From the NCBI GenBank assembly GCA_029564595.1, contig JAKQPS010000044.1, positions 112,473 through 176,472 of the forward strand: 64,000 bases of DNA, in the 5' to 3' direction. Numbering within the stretch: the first letter of the stretch is position 1; every line of letters starts with the position of its first letter. This document shows positions 17,974 through 26,861 of this stretch, one piece after another. The translations under genes and the position numbers were made by a program. The notes beneath the pieces were generated by a model. It made no database searches, was not told where the DNA came from, and saw nothing but the letters and a program-made list of their open reading frames with translations. This stretch comes from a bacterium. Its GTDB lineage: Bacteria > UBP15 > UBA6099.

Positions 17974-20028
17974 TTATCTTGCGTCGAAAAGCGGGTCGCA
18001 GAGTTTCGTGTTTGCCGACACCGCAACAGATTTTCCGAAATTCTTTTTCAGCACCGCCAGATCTTGCATGGTAATCCGTCCGTCCATGTTGAAATCAACC
18101 GCCGGATGGTATTTTTCATCGCCTTGTTGCGCTCCAAACCGATATTTTAGCGGATTCAGATTTGCCATATGAACCACCTGCCTGCAAGTCGGGTTGCCGA
18201 TGTCGCCTCCGCCTGCGCCATTTTCGAAATCAGGCACGGACACCGAACTGGCGGTTATTTCGGTCATATCAGTCATGTCGGTCGCCTTCATAATGGTCGC
18301 AAAACACTCAGTCGACGTGGAATTCTCGTCGCATCCAACTAGGCTCCTCATGCTTTCATCCCATCCATCCGCAGGAATCCTCGCCCTCACTCCATACTTC
18401 TTTGACGATTCCACGCATCCGACACAACTCCCCACCCTCATTCTTAACGAACCGATCTCTCCGTTGTCATCCGTTATTCTTTGCAAGCTTGTCTCCGTCG
18501 ATTCCGATTCGAACAGTTCAACCACGATATCTTTAAGCGCGCGCTCCTGCTTTTTAAAACCGCGGCTTTCTCCGTATGCGAAAAGACAATTCGGCGTTCC
18601 CGCGTCGCATTCCACAACTTCGTACTTTGTAAATGAACCGTTTACAACCACCTGAATCGGGCATTCTTCCGGATGCAGAACGCAATACTCTATTTCATAA
18701 CCCATTTTTTCGTTGCTTGCCGAGGTGTCCTTGTTGTCGAACGCGTCGCGGCAGGCTATATAAACATCCCCAAGCGATTCGCTAAGGCCCTTCGCTTCGC
18801 ACCTGTGCCAGTTCGTCGACTCGGGAAGGCGGTCGCAATCGTCCGCCATTTCGTCATAACTATAATCATATAGGGACCATCTGCACCACGCTTCTTCATC
18901 CGTCTGCAAGTTGACAACCGGCGAAAGAGTCGATATCGCCGAGTTTTTAGCCGGACGCCATTGAGCTTGCTTCGGCGGTGAAGGATTGCAAAAACACTGT
19001 ATCTGCCCTGTTGAGACATGCGGACTCAAGCTAGGATAACACGACGAACTTAGGCCGACCAAATCATAGGATACCGTTGATGGAACCGGGACTCTTGCGA
19101 CAAACGGCGAACCTGCCGGGACAACTGCGGCCCCGCCTCCCTCATAAGTGGGAACAATTCTAACCGCCCTGCCCTCGCATTCCGGGTGCGGATTCCCGCT
19201 GCTCGAAACACATCCTGCGGGAACTTCGAATTCTATCCTGACCGTAGCTTCTCCGTGTCCGGTTTGTTCGCATTCGGCATCCGCAACACAAGTCGCCTCT
19301 ATCAGCGCAGGACTTGACGCGTTGCACGCTCTCTCAATATTTATTCTGGAAGACATGGCTTTGTGCTTCGCTTGAACTCCACAATCGTCAGCAAGCAAAT
19401 CGCACCAATCACTATCTAAAACCATTGCGTCACGTTCATCCGCAAAACCAAATGTGAATACGCCTTCGCCTTCCTCGTTGAATATATTCTTGAAAACAAG
19501 GGTTTGCATAAGCTGATTCGTAGGCTGCGTTGATCCTTGCAATGATCCTACGCAGATATTTATCTGCTTTTTATATGAATAATCAACAATAAAATCGTCA
19601 ATAAGATCTACAGTCATTATAGATGAAATATTGTTCCATATAACCGGATAATTCTGGCAAACCACTGTGGAAACGTCGGTGTCGCAGTTGGTTCCGGGAG
19701 GCGGCGCGCTCATGCTCGATCTGCGATCATGGCAGTTGCACCCCTCAGGCTGCCCCATCCTCGAATCGAAGTCAATCGCGGCTTGATATGCGTCCAACCT
19801 CTTTTTATCTATAGGATCCTGCTGAAACACGACATCCAACTCTATTTCAGAGTCTGCCGTATAGAAAGTCAAATCAATAATTTTAGAACCGTCTCCTGCA
19901 TCGCAGACATACGGATCGTTCAAATCATAGCTCCCGTGTTTCAGAATGCACAAATGGGCGTTAGCCGTGGTCGCAAACAACAGCGTCAACGCTGCGGCGC
20001 ACATGAAATACGCTAATCGCGTTTTCAT
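17974..20028 (-). CDS. Secreted cysteine-rich protein with a C-terminal dockerin-like repeat
   Basis: 684 residues. A Sec signal peptide ends near residue 24 (LLFATTANA). The mature part is rich in cysteine, which fits disulfide bonding outside the cytoplasm. Near the end, VDFNMDGRITMQDLAVLKKNF is a single EF-hand half of the dockerin type I form (calcium ligands D, N, D, then D). The N-terminal region to about residue 215 has a beta-strand pattern ending in GVFTFGF that could be a cohesin-like domain, but this is weak. It has its own promoter about 120 bases upstream. No cellulosome gene is in the window. Confidence 0.75.
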   Translation of the reverse strand: MKTRLAYFMCAAALTLLFATTANAHLCILKHGSYDLNDPYVCDAGDGSKIIDLTFYTADSEIELDVVFQQDPIDKKRLDAYQAAIDFDSRMGQPEGCNCHDRRSSMSAPPPGTNCDTDVSTVVCQNYPVIWNNISSIMTVDLIDDFIVDYSYKKQINICVGSLQGSTQPTNQLMQTLVFKNIFNEEGEGVFTFGFADERDAMVLDSDWCDLLADDCGVQAKHKAMSSRINIERACNASSPALIEATCVADAECEQTGHGEATVRIEFEVPAGCVSSSGNPHPECEGRAVRIVPTYEGGGAAVVPAGSPFVARVPVPSTVSYDLVGLSSSCYPSLSPHVSTGQIQCFCNPSPPKQAQWRPAKNSAISTLSPVVNLQTDEEAWCRWSLYDYSYDEMADDCDRLPESTNWHRCEAKGLSESLGDVYIACRDAFDNKDTSASNEKMGYEIEYCVLHPEECPIQVVVNGSFTKYEVVECDAGTPNCLFAYGESRGFKKQERALKDIVVELFESESTETSLQRITDDNGEIGSLRMRVGSCVGCVESSKKYGVRARIPADGWDESMRSLVGCDENSTSTECFATIMKATDMTDMTEITASSVSVPDFENGAGGGDIGNPTCRQVVHMANLNPLKYRFGAQQGDEKYHPAVDFNMDGRITMQDLAVLKKNFGKSVAVSANTKLCDPLFDAR

Positions 20029-20150
20029 AGGGTAATCCTCCCTGCGGAACTCGCGTCAGACCTTGATCATAAGGTTGCGCTTAATGCTCCGCCTGCTTCG
20101 CGACCGCCGGCCCGGCCACATCGGAATATTTTTAGTTTACTAATATGTCT

Positions 20151-20180
20151 AGTCTATCAGGCATCTTTCCTTATTGTCAA
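20151..20180 (-). promoter_or_regulatory. Sigma70-type promoter for the dockerin gene
   Basis: On the minus strand TTGACA (20180-20175) and TAGACT (20156-20151) are 18 bases apart, the first matching consensus exactly. The leader to the ATG at 20028 would be about 115 bases. Confidence 0.5.
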
Positions 20181-20350
20181 TATGCGAGACAATATTGTTT
20201 TTGCTCATCGGCTTTTTTATTTATTTCTAGCCTGTATATTTCATCAATCCGCGCAGGAATAAAAGAAAGAAATTATAACAAGGCGAATCGATAGAAAACA
20301 ATAGAGAATGCTGTTTCGTATGCGGCCGAGTTCGAGTCGATGATTCAATC

Positions 20351-20381
20351 GCTCCCGAATCCTTGTGAAGGATTCGGGAGC
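20351..20381. other. Perfect 14-base inverted repeat with three-base loop
   Basis: GCTCCCGAATCCTT (20351-20364) pairs perfectly with AAGGATTCGGGAGC around a GTG loop. Neither strand has a run of T after the stem, so it is not a textbook terminator. It lies about 310 bases downstream of sepF and 320 bases upstream of the dockerin gene start. A U-poor terminator or an mRNA-stabilising hairpin is possible. Confidence 0.6.
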
Positions 20382-20693
20382 TAAAAAGCGCCTTCAAGAA
20401 TCATCTTAGATGCAAATAGAGAAGTTTCTGTAGTGAATGAAGTTCAGCAAAAGCGGTGATGAAGAGTTCTTCAGACAGGTCGCAGGGAAACCATTGAAAA
20501 AAATTGTCGCCCCGCAAAATCTTAGAATATTTCATCAAAGCCTGAGCGTTATATGAATGATTCGTTTTCAGCATTCGCTTGTCTAGTCGACGAATATAAG
20601 TTTGCCCAAATTCACCGTCGCCTCGCGCCTGCCGGAAAAGCAAATAAGTCCCTATCAAGCAATAAATAATATGAGAAAACGCCTAAACCGCTG

Positions 20694-20954
20694 TCACTTG
20701 TCGAAATCTACCGTCACATTCGCGGGGGCGAACAGGAACACTTGGCTGCCTATCTCGCGCGTAGTCCCGTCCAGCGCGAATGCCACTCCATTTAAATAGT
20801 GTATCGCCCAGATCCGCTCTTCCGGGGTCAACTGGCTGAAATTGACAATAGTCGGATTTCCGTCTTTCAGTTCTTCGGCGGCAATTTTAGCTTCGTCGAA
20901 ATTGCGCGGGGACATCGCGATTATTTCGTCCCTGTAAAAAGTCTGATCGGCCAT
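20694..20954 (-). CDS. sepF: Cell-division protein SepF (DUF552 family)
   Basis: 86 residues from the ATG at 20954, which has GGGG eight bases upstream; the longer frame to 21134 runs through unrelated sequence and is not used. The SepF core is clear: MSPRNFDEAKIAAEELKDG, then TIVNFSQLTPEERIWAIHYLNGVAFALDG and QVFLFAPANVTVD. In Gram-positives and many archaea SepF polymerises and anchors FtsZ to the membrane. Here the long N-terminal linker and a strong amphipathic membrane-binding helix are very short or absent. It lies downstream of a SLOG-fold gene on the same strand. Confidence 0.85.
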   Translation of the reverse strand: MADQTFYRDEIIAMSPRNFDEAKIAAEELKDGNPTIVNFSQLTPEERIWAIHYLNGVAFALDGTTREIGSQVFLFAPANVTVDFDK

Positions 20955-21045
20955 CTGTTCATCCCCGCCTTTCGGGCGATATTTCTTATTAATATAATCC
21001 GCCGGGCGTGTGTTAAGTTGCAGGATCGGACAAAAAACCGCTTGA

Positions 21046-21531
21046 TTACAGCGCGGCCTCCGCCGCATGAAACGCCTTCTCCACCGCCTCCTGAGGGGTT
21101 TCCACCTCGACGAACAGAGCATCGTCGCACCCAATCTCCTTCAGCCGCCAGCTTTTCAAGGCCACAACCGTCCGCCCCGACTTCAGCGCAAGAGCTATCT
21201 CCGACAGCGTGCCGTATGCCCCGCCCACTGCTATCACCGCCTGCGACGTTAGAACGTTGACAAGGTTTCTGGCATGCGACATCCCAGTCGCTACAGGAAT
21301 AGAAATATAAGGGTTGGCGGTGTCAGGGCTATGCCCCGGAAGTATGCCGAGCGTCACCCCCCCGGCGAGAGCCGCGCCCTTCGCCGCCGCCTCCATTACT
21401 CCTCCCAGCCCGCCGCACACCAATATCCCGCCCCGCTCGGCTATTTCTCGCCCGACGGCTTCGGCCATTTCCAACTCATCCGGGGCGGCGTCCCCCGGCC
21501 CCATCACTCCGATTCTAACGACACGTTTCAT
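21046..21531 (-). CDS. SLOG-fold (TIGR00725/LOG-related) nucleotide-binding protein
   Basis: 161 residues from the ATG at 21531, preceded by GGGGGCGGAAAG; the longer frame starting at 21573 is less likely. The Rossmann-like fold is shown by IGVMGPGDAA near the start, ILVCGGLGGVMEAAAKGA near residue 50 and AVGGAYGTLSEIALALKSG near residue 105. This last motif is the GGxGT(x)xE nucleotide-phosphate site of the LOG/lysine-decarboxylase-like family. Members related to LOG release cytokinin-like bases from nucleotides; the TIGR00725 group is uncharacterised. Confidence 0.8.
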   Translation of the reverse strand: MKRVVRIGVMGPGDAAPDELEMAEAVGREIAERGGILVCGGLGGVMEAAAKGAALAGGVTLGILPGHSPDTANPYISIPVATGMSHARNLVNVLTSQAVIAVGGAYGTLSEIALALKSGRTVVALKSWRLKEIGCDDALFVEVETPQEAVEKAFHAAEAAL

Positions 21532-21652
21532 CTTTCCGCCCCCCGTCATACACGAGAAAACCTTCGCAGGCATATTTTACCACATATTTGTCAATATCGC
21601 GCGAGCGCCCCTTCCATAATTCGCTTATCAGCGCTAAAATAACATTTGAAAG

Positions 21653-23182
21653 ATGCCGCCGATTATGACATTCTTTGACGCCGGATACAGACAGATGCGA
21701 GAGAAGGCGCTGCGCGTCGGGGAGTCGCGCGCTCAGACTTACCGCACCGGCAACATGGCCCTCGTGCCCGAACGCTTGGTAAGATGCGTGTGGTACGACC
21801 AGAGGCTGGACGCGCCAAGACTTAAAACCGCCGACGGCAGACGCGTCCGCATCCTGTCTCAAGGCGAGTGGAACAGCGGCGCGGGGCCTGATTTTTTCGA
21901 CGGCGCTTTCATAATCGAGGGCGAGGAGCTTGCCAGAGGCGACATCGAACTGCATGTGCGCTCCGCCGACTGGCGCAGGCACGGCCACGACCGCAACCCC
22001 GCTTACTGTTCGGTCGCTCTCCATGTCGCTCTCTGGAACGACTCTCCTGACCTCTTCGTCCTCAACTCCAGAGGCGAGGCGATCCCACAGGTAATCCTCG
22101 CGGACTTTCTCGAATCGGACATCGAATCGCTTGAAAACGACATCGACATGGAGAACTATCCGTACAATTGCGACAGCAAGACGGGCTTGTGCAAAAAAGC
22201 GGTCGAGCAGAATCCGGATGGTTTCGCCAAACTGCTTGAGATGGCGGGCCGCGAACGGCTGTTTTCCAAGTCAACAAGGTTCCGCCGCGAACTGAGAAAA
22301 CGCGGCTTCGACGAAGTCCTATACATGGGCATGATGGAGGCGATGGGCTACAGGCACAACAAAGCCCCGTTCAGACGGCTGGCCGACGCCGTTCCCCTGA
22401 AAGCAATAAGGAAGGCGCTCTCCGCCTCCCCGGCGCTCGACAGGGGCCTTGTCCTTCAGTCTCTTTTCTTCGGCGCTTCAGGGTTGTTCTCGAATATAAA
22501 AGCCGAATTGTGGGACGAAGAAACACGAGCGTACTGCGCGGCGATAAACGAAGCGTGGGAGAAACACGGGCATCTCGTCCGAGGCCGTCTTGGACGCTCC
22601 GACTGGACGGTGAAAGGCGTCCGGCCGGCGAACTTCCCTCTGCGCCGCATGGCCGGAGCGGCCCGCCTCGTTGCGGAAAAACTTGACGCCGACCCCGCCG
22701 GTGCCGCTCTCGGTTTCGCGGAAAACGTTAAATCCGCGCGCGATATCAAATCTATGAAAAAACTCGCCGACGGCATATCCTCCATTTTCCGGGTGGAAGC
22801 CGACAGATACTGGTCTCAATACATGGTTCCCGGCGGCAAACGCCTCGATTCCACCCCGCCCCTCATCGGCAAACCTCTGGCGGATTCCATTGTCCTCAAC
22901 ATCATCATCCCCGCGTTGCTCTGCCGCGCTCTAGAACAGGATGACTCCATTCTGCGAGACAGGCTCATCGACTTGTACTCCGTGTTCCCCCGGCTGGAGT
23001 CCCACGGTATAGCAAAGATAATGTGCCACAGACTATGGGGGTCCGAAAAAGGAGACCGCGACATCCTGTCCGTCGAGATGCGAAGACAGGGACTCATCCA
23101 ACTGTTCTTCGATTTCTGCGACGAAAACATTCAGGACTGCGAAAAGTGTTCCATGCGGAATATGCTGGACTTCTCCGCCTGA
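21653..23182 (+). CDS. DUF2851 family protein
   Basis: 509 residues matching the DUF2851 layout: ERLVRCVWYDQRLD near the start, then LSQGEWNSGAGPDFFDG and GDIELHVRSADWRRHGHD, HVALWND, NIDMENYPYNCD-like acidic region and a long helical C-terminal half ending with four cysteines (CDENIQDCEKCSMRNM). The GDIELHV and DWRRHGHD elements recall nuclease-like metal sites, but no reaction is established for the family. The start at 21653 has GAAAG immediately upstream; an ATG four codons later is an alternative. Confidence 0.85.
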   Translation: MPPIMTFFDAGYRQMREKALRVGESRAQTYRTGNMALVPERLVRCVWYDQRLDAPRLKTADGRRVRILSQGEWNSGAGPDFFDGAFIIEGEELARGDIELHVRSADWRRHGHDRNPAYCSVALHVALWNDSPDLFVLNSRGEAIPQVILADFLESDIESLENDIDMENYPYNCDSKTGLCKKAVEQNPDGFAKLLEMAGRERLFSKSTRFRRELRKRGFDEVLYMGMMEAMGYRHNKAPFRRLADAVPLKAIRKALSASPALDRGLVLQSLFFGASGLFSNIKAELWDEETRAYCAAINEAWEKHGHLVRGRLGRSDWTVKGVRPANFPLRRMAGAARLVAEKLDADPAGAALGFAENVKSARDIKSMKKLADGISSIFRVEADRYWSQYMVPGGKRLDSTPPLIGKPLADSIVLNIIIPALLCRALEQDDSILRDRLIDLYSVFPRLESHGIAKIMCHRLWGSEKGDRDILSVEMRRQGLIQLFFDFCDENIQDCEKCSMRNMLDFSA

Positions 23183-23260
23183 CCGCCGCCGCGCCAAATG
23201 AGCCAAACTATTGTGCGGGAGCGCCGTCCGTTATAAAATGATGAAAATCGGAGAAAGCGG

Positions 23261-23839
23261 ATGCGTTCATCGGCATTGGCATATCTATCAATAGCGCGGC
23301 AGGTGTTGCTCGCGCCTGTGTCTTTCTTCAGAGGCATGTCCATTACCGAGGGAATAAGGCAGGCGACTTATTTCGCTCTGTTCATCTACTACTTCAGATG
23401 CGCGTTCTTTTTCATCGCAAGCTACCGTCAGGGCTATTTTTTCGACCCGCGTTTTCAGGCGATAGCCCCGGTTTCCGCCGCCGCCCTCATCGCGCTATCC
23501 CTGATCCCTTTCCTGCTTCTGCTCATTCTTTACTCTCAGTCGATTTTCCTATATCGGATAGCGAACTTTTTCGGCGGCACGGCCAACCTTGAGGCCGCGT
23601 ATAAAATTTTCGCCTTCGTTCTGTTCCTTTCTCTTTTCCAGTTCATACCCGTGATCGGAACAATAGCCCACATTTACGCCATAGTCCTTCTGATTATCGG
23701 GGTAAGAGAAGTCTTTAACGTGGACTGGATATCCTCGGCCCTTGCTCTTTTCTTTTCATTCGTGTTTACTGCCGTCCTTTACCTTCTGTTCCTGTTCCTT
23801 CCCGCATATCTGATGAAGCTTGTGTTCGTGTCGATATAG
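23261..23839 (+). CDS. Yip1-like integral membrane protein
   Basis: 192 residues with five or six membrane helices. The N-terminal cytoplasmic part SIARQVLLAPVSFFRGM, followed by hydrophobic helices with NFFGGTANLEAAYKIFAF between them, is the bacterial YIP1-domain pattern, where the loop NxxGG and the Ala-Tyr helix are conserved. The function in bacteria is unknown. It follows DUF2851 by 78 bases with its own GGAGAAAG site and ends at a terminator shared with the convergent pilQ. Confidence 0.75.
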   Translation: MRSSALAYLSIARQVLLAPVSFFRGMSITEGIRQATYFALFIYYFRCAFFFIASYRQGYFFDPRFQAIAPVSAAALIALSLIPFLLLLILYSQSIFLYRIANFFGGTANLEAAYKIFAFVLFLSLFQFIPVIGTIAHIYAIVLLIIGVREVFNVDWISSALALFFSFVFTAVLYLLFLFLPAYLMKLVFVSI

Positions 23840-23860
23840 AATCCCAATTTCACAGACAAA

Positions 23861-23897
23861 GAAAAAAGCTCCCTTCGAGTATCGAGGGGAGCTTCGA
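23861..23897 (-). terminator. Rho-independent terminator downstream of pilQ (shared intergenic hairpin)
   Basis: A 13-base stem, 23866-23878 with 23882-23894, has one G-T wobble and a three-base loop. On the minus strand the stem is followed by TTTTTTC, so it ends the pilMNOPQ transcript. On the plus strand a later run of six T at 23909-23914 may also help stop the Yip1-like transcript. Confidence 0.85.
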
Positions 23898-23936
23898 AAT
23901 TACAAATCTTTTTTCTATGCGGCGTCCTAAATGATG

Positions 23937-26852
23937 CTACTCCACATTCATTATCGTCGGGGTAACGATTATCACGACTTCAGAATCCGTGATTTCTTTG
24001 TATTTGCGCCTGAAAAGCGAGCCGATTACCGGGAGTTTGGAAACTAGCGGCAGTGATACGGAGGTGAGGCTTTCGCTTGATCTGACCATTCCGCCAAGAA
24101 TTATGGGCTGGCCATCTTTGCACTTCACCTCGGTATTTATCTCCCGCGTTCCAAGTATCGGGCCTTCTATGCTCTTAATCTGGTTGGCGGCGATATCTAT
24201 TTTTAACACGATATAGTCATCTAAAAAATGAGGGATGGCGTTAAAAACGAATCCTTCATCGGCGAATTCTGTTGTTCTAGTCTGTATTGTTATTCCGTCT
24301 GCGTTGGTGGTGGTTCCGTAAACGATGTAAGGCCGCTGGTCCACAAAATTAAATGAAACCTTAGACCCTTCGGGAGCAATCATAGTCGGGTTGGCTACAA
24401 CTCGTCCGTTGACTTTCTCGACAGCGACCTGAAGCGACGTGGCGAATGAAGCGACGTGGTTCGTAAGAGTATTGTATATCATGAACATGCCGCTCATCTG
24501 ATCGAGGTCCGGAGATCCTCCGTCAATGAATGTTGTGTTGTCGCCTTCGCCGCCTCTGGTGAGCGAAAAATCCCCGTATGATTCGGCCACGTCTCCGCCT
24601 GTGACGAATTTTCCATCGGCCGCCACGTAAGCGAGTTTATATCTGTCCTTGTCCGTCTGCATAAGCTCGACAATCTGAACGTCAAGCTTCAGCTGCGGGT
24701 ACGGCTTGTCTATTCCGGCGATGATTTTTTTGATCATTTCCATTTCCTGCGGCCGGGCAAGCACCAGCACTGCGTTCTGCTGAGCATCCGGAGTGATGAC
24801 CCACTTGTGAACTTGAGAAAGATTATCTCCGCTCAAAACCTGGCCTATCCCGTCCACCGTGGGCGAGTGCGCAAAGAAGCTGCCATCCAGCACCCCTTGA
24901 TTCTCCTCTGGATCCGACTGCATCAGGTTGTCGATTATCGTCGCCGTTCTGACAGCGTACACGTATTTCAGTTTGATAGTCTCAAGCGAGTATGTGTCGA
25001 AAACGCTGGCGTCCACCGCTTTGAGAAGGTCCACAACCCTCTCCATAAACTGCTTCTGGGTGGATATCACCACTGAGTTGGTCTGGTATTCATAGGTGAA
25101 TCTCGTAATTCTGTTCATGCTGCCTGACTCGGCTTCCGAACCGAGCCCGGGCTGCCGCACGAGACTGTCGAGAAATTTGGAATTCATCAAATCAGTCGCG
25201 CTCAGATATTTTAATCTTACGACGCGCGTGATGTACTGTCTGTCCTCGACGTCAAGCCCGCCCAGAATCTGCATCAGGCGCTCGTATTCGGATTCGCTCC
25301 CGGTGTACGTTATCGAATTTGTCGGTTCGCTGAACAGCAAGTTTTTATAGTATTTCTCAAGAGGCTCGATATACGACTTGTTGTCCGAACCGAAAAGGTC
25401 TCTTACGGTGATATATTTGAGCGGTATGGTCTTGATAATCGTGGCGCGGTAAGGAACGTCGATTCCCTGAATTAGGTTGAAAAAACGATTGTAGATTTCC
25501 TCCTCGCCCACGAATACAAGCGAGTTGCTGTGGTAGTCCAGAGTTACGGTGTTTATGGCGACCTCGTTGGCGCTGTTGCCCGAATACATGGAGGGAGCTT
25601 GGCCCGCGACTGACAACCCGCCGAAATACGGATTCACCGTCATCTGCCGCAGTTCATTCGAGAAGGTCCCCGACGAGTCCAACTGTATATACTTCAACCT
25701 TATTATCTTCGTCACTTGCGACGTCTTCTTGGTGATTTCTCTAACTGGAACGTCCAGAGTGGCGATAAGCTCTCTTGCCCTGCTCAGGTCTTTCTCGATT
25801 CCTCTCATGAACAGAAGGTTGGCTGAAGCGTCGCAAGCGACATCCGGGGCTACGGACCTTACTTTTGTGACCAGATCGCAAGCGAACGAGTGCCTCGGCT
25901 GCACAACCACTAAATCCGTCGGAGTTGCGGTGTCCTTATAGACGCTTGCCGTGTCTTGCGTGATCACTCCTTTTTCAGCGGTCGATCTTGTCATAATCGC
26001 GTAGTAGTCGCCGAACTTTCTCCACGACCAGTTGTTGGAAGATGTGATGATGTCAAGCGCGTCCTCAAGGGTGATGTGCGAAAGGGTGATGGTTATTCCG
26101 GCGTTGGCTCCCGCTCCTCCTGTGGTTGTGGACTGAGCCTGAACCAAAGCTGCTTCAACGACGATGTTGGAACCTCCCGCCGCTTCTGAAAGAAGCCTTA
26201 TCGTCTGGGAGATATCCGCGTCCTGCAAAATAACCGGCCCGACGATGTAGGGCGAGGTGTCCAGCCCTTTGACTCTGGCCGGAACTACGAACTCGCCCGC
26301 CTTCCCCATCGAGGCTTTGGGATATGGTATCTGAGTTGTTCCCGTCTTCTGCTCGCCGGGTATTTTTATCTCCGGGGGCAGCGATTTGAATGTGTCCGGA
26401 AAAGGCTGGGACTGAGACTGGGGAGCGAACGAGAATGATGACGCTGTCTGCTTTGCGCCTCCGGCGTACATCTGGAATGTCTGTCCGTCTCCTGAAAGGT
26501 CGAAATCGTAATCCACGTTGGAGTTCAACCGCACCGTAACGAACGTGGATGTCTGAGAATTAACCGAAACTTCCCTTACGGACACTTTGTTGACGTTTCC
26601 TCTATTGACGTCCAAGTCCTGATAGGGAAGGCTTGAGCGCGTGTCATAGAATTGAATAAGGAGATGGGGCGGAGTTTCGTACTCCTTGACCCTGTAGCGA
26701 AGTTTTCCGGACGCCTTGAATTCCAAGACGACTTTGCCGTCCTGCTCGCGGAAATTGACTCTGTTCAGCTCGATGACGGACTGCGAGAAAGCCGTCGAAC
26801 CTGCCAATGTCGCGAGCATCGCCAAAGCGATTGTTTTCAATATGATTTTCAT
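23937..26852 (-). CDS. pilQ: Type IV pilus secretin PilQ
   Basis: 971 residues; forms the outer-membrane channel through which the pilus leaves. A signal peptide ends near residue 23 (STAFSQ). Residues about 25-135 are an AMIN-type domain for cell-wall binding. A secretin N0/STN domain follows (about 205-295, ITITLSHITLEDALDIITSS). Then come about five N1-type repeats, seen as recurring segments IIRLKYIQLD, TIPLKYITVRDL, VVRLKYLSATDL and ETIKLKYVYAVR, each followed by an NSxVxxG-like strand and a helix ending in LD. The C-terminal secretin core carries KLDVQIVELMQT, VVANPTMIAPEGSKVSF and PLVSKLPVIGSLFRRK. The start lies nine bases after pilP. Confidence 0.93.
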   Translation of the reverse strand: MKIILKTIALAMLATLAGSTAFSQSVIELNRVNFREQDGKVVLEFKASGKLRYRVKEYETPPHLLIQFYDTRSSLPYQDLDVNRGNVNKVSVREVSVNSQTSTFVTVRLNSNVDYDFDLSGDGQTFQMYAGGAKQTASSFSFAPQSQSQPFPDTFKSLPPEIKIPGEQKTGTTQIPYPKASMGKAGEFVVPARVKGLDTSPYIVGPVILQDADISQTIRLLSEAAGGSNIVVEAALVQAQSTTTGGAGANAGITITLSHITLEDALDIITSSNNWSWRKFGDYYAIMTRSTAEKGVITQDTASVYKDTATPTDLVVVQPRHSFACDLVTKVRSVAPDVACDASANLLFMRGIEKDLSRARELIATLDVPVREITKKTSQVTKIIRLKYIQLDSSGTFSNELRQMTVNPYFGGLSVAGQAPSMYSGNSANEVAINTVTLDYHSNSLVFVGEEEIYNRFFNLIQGIDVPYRATIIKTIPLKYITVRDLFGSDNKSYIEPLEKYYKNLLFSEPTNSITYTGSESEYERLMQILGGLDVEDRQYITRVVRLKYLSATDLMNSKFLDSLVRQPGLGSEAESGSMNRITRFTYEYQTNSVVISTQKQFMERVVDLLKAVDASVFDTYSLETIKLKYVYAVRTATIIDNLMQSDPEENQGVLDGSFFAHSPTVDGIGQVLSGDNLSQVHKWVITPDAQQNAVLVLARPQEMEMIKKIIAGIDKPYPQLKLDVQIVELMQTDKDRYKLAYVAADGKFVTGGDVAESYGDFSLTRGGEGDNTTFIDGGSPDLDQMSGMFMIYNTLTNHVASFATSLQVAVEKVNGRVVANPTMIAPEGSKVSFNFVDQRPYIVYGTTTNADGITIQTRTTEFADEGFVFNAIPHFLDDYIVLKIDIAANQIKSIEGPILGTREINTEVKCKDGQPIILGGMVRSSESLTSVSLPLVSKLPVIGSLFRRKYKEITDSEVVIIVTPTIMNVE

Positions 26853-26861
26853 ATTTTCAGA

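Larger units (their letters stand above)
20029..20693. other. 665-base intergenic region between the dockerin gene and sepF
   Basis: Unusually AT-rich from about 20140 to 20340. It holds a good minus-strand promoter (20151-20180), a second possible -10 box TATAAT on the minus strand at 20272-20277, and a perfect 14-base hairpin (20351-20381). A weak TTG-initiated open frame (20401-20658, minus) ends 20 bases before the hairpin but has no ribosome-binding site and is not annotated. No tRNA or small RNA can be recognised. Confidence 0.5.

Noticed and set aside
20401..20658. 85-codon open frame on the minus strand between sepF and the hairpin
   Set aside because: TTG start, no ribosome-binding site and no recognisable motif; more likely chance, although the hairpin after its stop keeps it slightly open.
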